Assembly: GCA_030632865.1 (NCBI GenBank)
Contig: DAOVTY010000205.1
Coordinates: forward strand, 1 to 5,965
DNA length: 5,965 nt
Reading direction: 5' to 3'
From: Bacteroidota bacterium
GTDB lineage: Bacteria; Bacteroidota; Bacteroidia; Bacteroidales; Prolixibacteraceae
In this document: positions 1 through 4,975 of the stretch, piece after piece
Position numbering within the stretch: position 1 is the first letter of the stretch
Layout: each line of letters opens with the position of its first letter
The notes under the pieces: generated by a model
Seen by the model: only the letters and a program-made list of their open reading frames with translations
Database searches by the model: none
What the model was told of the DNA's origin: nothing
Translations under genes and position numbers: made by a program

Positions 1-47
1 AATTGAAAATTCATCACTTTTAATCCCGCACTCCACTTACATAAACC

Positions 48-160
48 GTCAGACTGTCTAAAAAGTCTTTTTTAAGGATAATTTATTCAGGCTGTAGTTT
101 GTATTTTTAAACAAATATTGAAATGTCAGGCAGATAGTATTATTTATTAGACAGACTGCC
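48..160. repeat. Imperfect terminal-type inverted repeat pair, possible MITE or IS remnant
   Basis: Positions 48-61 (GTCAGACTGTCTAA) match the reverse complement of 147-160 (TTAGACAGACTGCC) at 12 of 14 positions, enclosing 85 nt without a coding region. The left arm continues as AAAAGTC followed by a T-run, and the core AGAC-T-GTCT is itself palindromic. Ends of the type CTGTCTAAAAAG resemble, from memory, termini of IS1182-like insertion sequences, so a degraded non-autonomous element is possible. No target-site duplication is visible on the two sides. The right arm ends 11 nt before the -33 box of the mazEF promoter, so it could instead be a regulatory site. Confidence 0.35.
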
Positions 161-171
161 GTTAGCGTTAA

Positions 172-203
172 TTTGGAAAAATCGCACAATTGTACTAACT
201 TTG
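172..203 (+). promoter_or_regulatory. Bacteroidetes-type promoter of mazEF
   Basis: A TTTG at 172-175 is followed after 20 nt by TAACTTTG at 196-203. This is a perfect match to the Bacteroidetes primary sigma-factor consensus TTTG (-33) and TAnnTTTG (-7) with standard spacing. Transcription would begin at about 207-211, leaving an untranslated leader of roughly 15-19 nt before the mazE ATG at 226. The leader holds the 8-bp palindrome GTAATTAC (203-210) and a second TAATTA at 221-226. As MazE/MazEF complexes usually repress their own promoter, these are candidate operator half-sites, but that part is weak. Confidence 0.75.
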
Positions 204-225
204 TAATTACATAGAGTATTTAATT

Positions 226-471
226 ATGGAAGTAGCAGTTATAAAAATCGGAAATTCAAGAGGGATTAGACTCAGTAAAACTATGCTTGAAAAATACAGC
301 ATAAAAGATACAGTAGATTTGATTTTGGAAAAAGGACAAATTGTAATTAAACCTTTATCTAAACCAAGGAAAGGTTGGGAAAAATATTTCAAAGAAATGT
401 CTGAAAATGGAAATGATAGATTGCTTTTTAATGATGTCTTTGAAGACGAAAATTTAGAAGAATGGAAATAA
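226..471 (+). CDS. mazE: Antitoxin MazE (AbrB/MazE-type, type II toxin-antitoxin)
   Basis: This 81-residue protein is the labile antitoxin that binds and neutralises the MazF endoribonuclease and normally represses its own operon. The N-terminal half (about 1-45) is a swapped-hairpin AbrB/MazE DNA-binding domain: VIKIGNSRGIRLSK (5-18) is the family signature, and EKGQIVIKP (35-43) the second beta-hairpin. The C-terminal part (about 50-81) is typical of the flexible antitoxin tail and ends in an acidic-aromatic stretch (FNDVFEDENLEEW, 68-80), the kind that threads along the MazF groove. The ATG is the first one after a perfect Bacteroidetes promoter; there is no Shine-Dalgarno, only an AT-rich leader. 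The stop overlaps the start of mazF by 10 nt, indicating translational coupling. Family and role are secure; the exact operator is not known. Confidence 0.92.
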   Translation: MEVAVIKIGNSRGIRLSKTMLEKYSIKDTVDLILEKGQIVIKPLSKPRKGWEKYFKEMSENGNDRLLFNDVFEDENLEEWK

Positions 472-785
472 AGCAGTATCAAATTATTCTAGTAAATCTG
501 GACCCAACTATTGGCAGTGAAATAAAAAAGACAAGACCTTGCGTGGTAATATCACCAAACGAGATGAATAAATATCTGCGAACAATTGTTATTGCTCCAA
601 TGACAACAAGTTCAAAAAATTATCCAACTCGAATTAAAGTTAAACACGACAGTAAAATCGGTTGGATTGTCTTAGACCAAATAAGGACAATTGACAAACA
701 GAGAATATTAAAAGAATTAGGTAGGTTATCTAAACCTGAAACAAAAGAATTAAAATCAATATTAAAGGAAACATATATTGACTAA
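462..785 (+). CDS. mazF: MazF-family endoribonuclease toxin
   Basis: This 107-residue protein is a ribosome-independent, sequence-specific mRNA interferase of the MazF/PemK/CcdB fold (E. coli MazF is 111 residues). Visible motifs in order are VNLDPTIGSE (11-20), KKTRPCVVISP (22-32), IVIAPMTTSS (42-51) and WIVLDQIRTIDKQRI (68-82). Arg25 and Thr48 align with the catalytic Arg and Thr of the family (Arg29 and Thr52 in E. coli). It lacks the Gly-Asp usually found shortly before the first LDP motif (here YQIILVNLDP), a small deviation. Its ATG lies inside the 3' end of mazE in another frame, so the toxin is made together with the antitoxin. The recognition sequence cannot be read from the protein. 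The pair sits beside repeats, in keeping with an acquired accessory module. Confidence 0.93.
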   Translation: MEIKQYQIILVNLDPTIGSEIKKTRPCVVISPNEMNKYLRTIVIAPMTTSSKNYPTRIKVKHDSKIGWIVLDQIRTIDKQRILKELGRLSKPETKELKSILKETYID

Positions 786-811
786 AAACAAACTAAGGCT
801 AACCCCTTGCT

Positions 812-834
812 GGCGCGGATTTGCAATCCGTGCC
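812..834. repeat. REP-like hairpin repeat, copy 1
   Basis: GGCGCGGATT (812-821) pairs with AATCCGTGCC (825-834) across a 3-nt loop TGC: ten pairs, one of them G-U. It is preceded by GCT and followed by an A-rich stretch rather than a T-run, so on the plus strand it is not a classic terminator for mazF. Read on the minus strand it encodes GTDCKSAPARG, a peptide I recall from many spurious Bacteroidetes proteins. That fits a dispersed REP-type repeat, a class often mobilised by Y1 (RAYT) transposases; no transposase is present here. Confidence 0.6.
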
Positions 835-880
835 TAAAAAATAATTGAATACAATTTCACTAATATAATGCCCCCAGGCT

Positions 881-903
881 GGTGCGCGATTGTATTGCGT
901 TCC
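881..903. repeat. REP-like hairpin repeat, copy 2 (diverged)
   Basis: GGTGCGCGAT (881-890) faces ATTGCGTTCC (894-903) across loop TGT. It has the same 10-3-10 geometry as copy 1, 69 nt away and in the same orientation. With three flanking bases on the left (GCT in both), the 26-nt units agree at 18 positions. The stem has one T-T mismatch and two G-U pairs, so this is the more decayed copy. Minus-strand translation is GTQYNRAPAWG, a degraded form of the copy 1 peptide. Confidence 0.5.
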
Positions 904-940
904 TTTAAGCAAAACAGAATATTGGATGATATTACTGAAT

Positions 941-967
941 AAAAAACCACACGATGAAATCGTGCAG
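941..967 (-). terminator. Rho-independent terminator for minus-strand transcription (behind the porin relic)
   Basis: Read on the minus strand, CTGCACGAT (967-959) pairs with ATCGTGTGG (955-947) around a TTC loop. Six pairs are perfect Watson-Crick (CACGAT/ATCGTG), followed by two G-U pairs and a C-G, and the stem runs straight into six Ts (946-941) and then ATT. It lies about 20 nt past the end of the decayed porin fragment on the same strand, as expected for that gene's old terminator. A 10-nt direct repeat (CGATGAAATC at 952-961 and 971-980) overlaps the stem. Confidence 0.6.
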
Positions 968-987
968 GAGCGATGAAATCCTTTTAT

Positions 988-1141
988 TTTCATGAAAAGA
1001 GTTGTACCCGAAAGCATTATATATGCCCAGCTTTGCCCATAAAAACTATCTTATAAAATTACCTGACGGTGAAAAATCATAATCTTTACATGGCGACTGA
1101 AGTCCTAGTATTTCAAGGATAACTGAATTGCCCATAAATTC
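988..1141 (-). pseudogene. 3' remnant of an alginate-export-type porin gene
   Basis: Translating 1050-988 on the minus strand gives a 21-residue segment (DSFYGQSWAYIML..., ending FMK) that aligns without gaps to the last 21 residues of the intact porin further right (DSSAGQNWAYIML..., ending FIK) with 14 identities; the first 41 nt agree at 32 positions. The reading frame is closed by a stop immediately upstream (1051-1053). About 55-90 nt further upstream, 1104-1141 read on the minus strand contains GGCAATTCA followed by TTGAAATACTA, resembling GGCGATTCA-ATGGAAATATTA in the intact gene (encoding GDSMEIL), but separated by extra diverged sequence. There is no start, signal peptide or barrel left. 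The segment is followed by a terminator on its own strand. The C-terminal match is solid; the upstream limit is uncertain. Confidence 0.55.
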
Positions 1142-1359
1142 ATTATTTTTAAACAATTGCTATTCAAATACCGAACATAATACAAATACAGTTTTTATTA
1201 TTTCATAGTCTTTTGTTTATTTACGGTTCGAAAGAGGAGAAAGTATTAGATTCTTTATTTTCAATGTTGCAAAACAAGCGACAAAGAGAATGTGAGAATC
1301 AAAATATTGGGCTAATTTTTCAGTTAACAAACAACTGGGTAATGGAATAAGTTATAAGA
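1142..1359. other. Non-coding stretch upstream of the transporter gene, with a weak promoter candidate
   Basis: No convincing gene or RNA is visible. The best promoter-like match for the transporter is TAATTTTT at 1313-1320 (7 of 8 to TAnnTTTG), with only TGTG at 1291-1294 in the -33 position (18 nt apart). A TTTG at 1212-1215 has no -7 box at proper distance. The part nearest the porin relic may hold further unrecognisable decayed porin sequence on the minus strand. Confidence 0.3.
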
Positions 1360-3549
1360 ATGGAAAAGAAAAAATCGTTAAAGAAATTCGGCACTTTTGG
1401 TGGAGTTTTTACGCCTACTTTGCTTACAATAATTGGCGTAATAATGTATCTTCGATTAGGCTGGGTTGTTGGAAATGCTGGATTACTCGGGGCATGGGTC
1501 ATCATCATCATTTCATTTCTAATTACACTTACAACGGCACTTTCAATGTCGTCTATAACCACCAATATAAAAATTGGTGCAGGAGGAGCTTATGCAATTA
1601 TATCTCAATCGCTGGGGCTAGAAGTAGGAGGAAGTCTGGGGATTCCGCGATATGTTTCGCAGGGAATGGCAGTTACCATGTATATTTTTGGATTCAGGGA
1701 AGGCTGGCTTTCCATTTTTCCACATCACCCCGCGTTTATTATAGACCTTGTAGTTTTCATAATAATTTACGCCATTGCTTATAAAAGTGCCGATTTAGCT
1801 ATCAGAACCCAATACTTTATTATGGCGATTATAGTATCGTCATTAATAGTAATTGTTTTAGCAGCCTATTATGGCTCTATGCAAAATAGCACAGTTGATT
1901 CTCTAAAATGGGGCACGTTTCCTGGTTCTGTCGAAAATAACTTTTCCGGATCAGATTTTTGGATTGTGTTTGCCGTTTTCTTTCCCGCAGCTACCGGAAT
2001 TATGGCTGGTGCCAATATGTCGGGAGAATTAAAAAATCCTCGGAAAAGTATTCCTGTGGGCACCTTGTGGGCAATTGGCTTAAGTTTTATAATTTATATG
2101 GCACTGGCGTATTGGATAGCTCGGTCGGCATCAACAGAAGAATTGCTGAACGATTACAACATTATGATTAAAAAATCATTCTTTCCTCCATTGGTAATTG
2201 CGGGTGTTTTAGGCGCCACTTTTTCTTCTGCTTTGGCATCAATGGTTGGTTCGTCTCGAATTTTATACGCCATGGGGCAACACAGAGTATTACCAGGTGG
2301 CAAGTGGCTGGGAGAAACTGACAAAACTGGTCAACCCCGAAATGCAATGTTTGTAACTGGTGCTTTGGTTTTTTTTACTATGCTACTTCGAGACCTGAAC
2401 GCTGTTGCCCCACTTGTTACCATGTTTTTTATGATTACATATGCAATGCTAAATATTGTTGTAATTATCGAGCAAAATTTAGGTTTAATAAGTTTCCGCC
2501 CTCTATTTAAGGTTCCAAAATGGATTCCTTGGGTAGGTTTGGTTACATCTGTTCTTGCCATGTTTATAATAAACCCTACTATAACTCTTGTTTCTGTTGT
2601 TGTGGTTTTGTTGGTGTATGGAATTTTATTACAAAGGAAACTTACCACCCCTTTCGAAGATGTACGCAGTGGATTGTTTGTGTCGTTTGCCGAGTGGGCC
2701 GCCAAACGAACTTCGCAATTGGCACACAGGCAAGAAAGAGCCTGGAAACCAAATCTTTTAATTCCGGTTAGCGATCCAAAATCAATAAAAGGAGTTTTTT
2801 CATTTCTAAAGAATGTTGCATTTCCTCAGGGTTCAATAAAACTGCTTGGAATTGGTCCAGAAAATAAAGCCGATGAGTTGGCAAATGATGTAAGTGATCT
2901 CTCGAAGGCATTTCAACAGAGCGAAGTATTTTCATCGTGGGCAGTTATCAGAACCGAAAATTTTGCTGAAGGTGTAAACTTTGCCAACCAGGCTTACCGC
3001 GGATCATTTATTAAGCCAAATATTATTTTTTTGAATTTGGCTAACAAAGATGCCTATTCAAAAGGGTTTAACGATATTATTAAAGAAGCAGCCCGTTTGC
3101 AAATAGGAGTACTTATTTATTCGCAACATCCTGAATCGGGAATGGGACAAAGGCAAATTATAAACATTTGGATTAGAAATAGAGCACCCAACTGGAAGAT
3201 ATCCTGGGATATTGGCAACCTCGATTTATCGATACTTATTGCATACAAATTAAAACGAAACTGGAATGCAAAAATAAGGTTGGTTACAGTTGTTGAAAAT
3301 GAAATGCAAAAAAAACAGGCACTAAAATTTATGACTGATTTAATGGATCAGGCCAGATTGCCAGAAACAGAAATGGCAGTATATGTTGATAATTTTAATG
3401 AATTGATAAAAAATGCTCCAACTGCTGATCTTAATATTTTTGGCTTAGTTCCTAATCCAGATTTCGAATTTATGGAAAAGATGAATAATGAAACTCAAAC
3501 AACTTGTTTGTTTATAAGGGATTCGGGACTTGAAAATATTTTTGCATAA
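1360..3549 (+). CDS. Bacterial SLC12-like cation-chloride cotransporter (APC superfamily)
   Basis: This 729-residue inner-membrane protein has an N-terminal APC/LeuT-fold domain (about 12-425, some 12 membrane helices) and a C-terminal cytosolic domain (about 430-729). That is the layout of eukaryotic NKCC/NCC/KCC transporters rather than of ordinary amino-acid permeases, which lack the large tail. SLC12 hallmarks are GVFTPTLLTIIGVIMYLRLGW (15-35, helix 1), IGAGGAYAIISQSLGLEVGG (72-91), AVTMYIFGF (104-112, helix 3), FPAATGIMAGANMSGELKNP (208-227, helix 6 and the following loop) and ATFSSALASMVGSSR (286-300, helix 8). In the tail, DVRSGL (434-439), WKPNLLIPV (462-470) and LDLSILIAYKLKRNWNAKIR (621-640) resemble NKCC tail motifs. 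The helix 3 Tyr and helix 6 Pro/Thr that coordinate K+ in SLC12 structures are kept; the helix 1 Asn is Thr23. Automated pipelines may call it an amino-acid permease; the transported ions are not proven. It appears monocistronic. Confidence 0.85.
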   Translation: MEKKKSLKKFGTFGGVFTPTLLTIIGVIMYLRLGWVVGNAGLLGAWVIIIISFLITLTTALSMSSITTNIKIGAGGAYAIISQSLGLEVGGSLGIPRYVSQGMAVTMYIFGFREGWLSIFPHHPAFIIDLVVFIIIYAIAYKSADLAIRTQYFIMAIIVSSLIVIVLAAYYGSMQNSTVDSLKWGTFPGSVENNFSGSDFWIVFAVFFPAATGIMAGANMSGELKNPRKSIPVGTLWAIGLSFIIYMALAYWIARSASTEELLNDYNIMIKKSFFPPLVIAGVLGATFSSALASMVGSSRILYAMGQHRVLPGGKWLGETDKTGQPRNAMFVTGALVFFTMLLRDLNAVAPLVTMFFMITYAMLNIVVIIEQNLGLISFRPLFKVPKWIPWVGLVTSVLAMFIINPTITLVSVVVVLLVYGILLQRKLTTPFEDVRSGLFVSFAEWAAKRTSQLAHRQERAWKPNLLIPVSDPKSIKGVFSFLKNVAFPQGSIKLLGIGPENKADELANDVSDLSKAFQQSEVFSSWAVIRTENFAEGVNFANQAYRGSFIKPNIIFLNLANKDAYSKGFNDIIKEAARLQIGVLIYSQHPESGMGQRQIINIWIRNRAPNWKISWDIGNLDLSILIAYKLKRNWNAKIRLVTVVENEMQKKQALKFMTDLMDQARLPETEMAVYVDNFNELIKNAPTADLNIFGLVPNPDFEFMEKMNNETQTTCLFIRDSGLENIFA

Positions 3550-3660
3550 CTATATTCGGCTTTGAATGCCGCCCCTAGTTACCAATTCCCTATCCGTATA
3601 GTATTTATAGCTCCAATCCGGGGTTTTTACTATTGGCAATTATTGCAGAATATTAACTCA

Positions 3661-3700
3661 ATTTTTGGGCCTTATTTTTTAAAAAATAAGGCCCAAAAAT
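3661..3700. terminator. Perfect 40-nt palindrome between convergent genes, probable bidirectional transcription stop
   Basis: Positions 3661-3680 are the exact reverse complement of 3681-3700, with no spacer, so the transcript of either strand can fold into one long hairpin containing GGGCC/GGCCC and an A/U-rich top. It lies 111 nt after the transporter stop and 33 nt after the porin stop, where both converging transcripts should end. The run outside the G/C block is A rather than U on each strand (GGCCCAAAAAT), so it is not a standard stem-plus-U-tract terminator. The rest of 3550-3733 shows nothing else recognisable; a 60-codon reading frame across it has no support. Confidence 0.6.
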
Positions 3701-3733
3701 CACATCAATCCGGTAAAACGATAGAAGCAAAAT

Positions 3734-4954
3734 CTATTTTATAAAAGAAGGAGTAACAGAAAGCATAATATAAGCCCAGTTCTGACCGGCAGAACTATCA
3801 CCACCTTTTAATATTTCCATTGAATCGCCGGCAAATAACATCGACCATCCCGCAACTAATTTTGCTCCCGGTTGTACAGCCCATGAAGCTGACAAATCCA
3901 GTTCTGTTCCAAGATAACTCTCAGCATCGGAAGTAATATCTGCAGCAGCACCGAAATAATGTATATCAGCATTAAATCCGAACTTGTTTTTAGCATATTT
4001 ATATTTAAGGTAAATATCGTTTAAACCAACAGAACCAATATGGTTTCCCACATAAAAGTAATCCATAAAACCATTAAATTTATGATTAGTTCCATAAAAT
4101 GGGGTGAAAGATTTTACTTTTTCAGATTCGTCAAATGCAGTTCCTGAGAGATGCTCAAATCCGGCAGAAATTCCATTATTAAGTGAAGCTTCAATTAAAA
4201 AATTAAGAGCACTTATATCTTTTCCTGAAACATGCTCCCCGGTTTGAAAATATAAATTAGTTGCCAGCTTTACAGGGTCCAATGCAATGGAATATCTACC
4301 CCCTAATGTTTGACTGTATTTAGTAACCTGCTGATTGTTCTCCATTACCGGAACACCGTTGTTTAGTATTAACAAACTTAAAGAGTTCTTTTCCCACTTA
4401 TTGTTTAACCACACAAATTGCATGTTTTTATATGCATCCGGTCCATCATAAATATTGTTGCTTAAATCACCATTTTCGTGATGTGCAATTCCAAAGTGTA
4501 CCTTAACATCTTTTTCATATTTTAAAATAGCAATATCATGCGAGCGTGCCTGATGCGCCCAACCAACACTACCAAAAATACGATGATCATCGTAAATCAA
4601 CTCCTGCCGGCCTGCTTTTAACGAAAACTCCGGAGTGAACATTACTTCTGCCCACGCTTCATGAATTGATGTTGCATAATCTTCGTTGGCTACCAGTTGT
4701 TTTTGATTTCCCCATCTTCGCACATCCTGCAATACCAATTTAGTTTTTATGGTTTCAGTATTGAACAGAAAATTTAATCTTGAACGTTGAGCAGTTACTG
4801 TAGATGCATCTTGATTCTCACTGACCAGTGTTTTATATCCATGACTTATTTCCGTTCTTGGTCTAAATTCGCCTGTTAGAGAGAATTGTGCAACTGCAAA
4901 TTGAGACATAAAAATCCCAACAGCAATTAAGCTGATATAATTTAATACTTTCAT
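3734..4954 (-). CDS. Alginate-export-family outer-membrane porin, nrf-linked
   Basis: This 406-residue beta-barrel is predicted to sit in the outer membrane. A signal peptide (1-22, MKVLNYISLIAVGIFMSQFAVA) with an AVA/Q cleavage site precedes alternating strands such as FSLTGEFRPRTEIS (24-37), RSRLNFLFNTE (57-67) and the family signature LKAGRQELIYDDHRIFGSV (112-130) of the alginate export domain (PF13372, from memory). The start follows an A-rich leader with no Shine-Dalgarno. It begins 21 nt after the nrfA stop on the same strand, so the two are almost certainly co-transcribed. The family name comes from Pseudomonas AlgE; here the nrf context argues against alginate and, by inference, for passage of nitrite, nitrate or ammonium. 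The chain ends in FIK rather than the common terminal aromatic, with Phe third from the end. A decayed paralogous 3' end lies beyond the transporter gene. Barrel identity is good; substrate is unknown. Confidence 0.82.
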   Translation of the reverse strand: MKVLNYISLIAVGIFMSQFAVAQFSLTGEFRPRTEISHGYKTLVSENQDASTVTAQRSRLNFLFNTETIKTKLVLQDVRRWGNQKQLVANEDYATSIHEAWAEVMFTPEFSLKAGRQELIYDDHRIFGSVGWAHQARSHDIAILKYEKDVKVHFGIAHHENGDLSNNIYDGPDAYKNMQFVWLNNKWEKNSLSLLILNNGVPVMENNQQVTKYSQTLGGRYSIALDPVKLATNLYFQTGEHVSGKDISALNFLIEASLNNGISAGFEHLSGTAFDESEKVKSFTPFYGTNHKFNGFMDYFYVGNHIGSVGLNDIYLKYKYAKNKFGFNADIHYFGAAADITSDAESYLGTELDLSASWAVQPGAKLVAGWSMLFAGDSMEILKGGDSSAGQNWAYIMLSVTPSFIK

Positions 4955-4975
4955 TTTAAGTGATTTTAAAAAAGT

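Noticed and set aside
102..114. 13-nt identity TATTTTTAAACAA shared with 1144-1156
   Set aside because: Low-complexity AT-rich sequence; flanks do not align, so chance is sufficient.
207..482. 91-codon minus-strand reading frame opposite mazE
   Set aside because: Low-complexity antisense translation fully covered by the well-supported mazE; no promoter or family motif.
799..1017. 72-codon minus-strand reading frame
   Set aside because: It starts inside the porin relic's C-terminus and runs through the terminator and both REP-like hairpins; its tail is the repeat-encoded GTDCKSAPARG. It is a composite of non-coding pieces.
1225..1233. GGTTCGAAA, resembling a tRNA T-loop
   Set aside because: Flanking bases do not form a T-stem, and no acceptor or anticodon arms can be drawn.
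1494..2771. Several 70-124 codon frames on both strands within the transporter gene
   Set aside because: All lie inside a continuous, motif-rich 729-codon gene and have no family features of their own.
3562..3744. 60-codon plus-strand reading frame
   Set aside because: It reads through the 40-nt palindrome and into the porin's 3' end; no recognisable domain or start signal.
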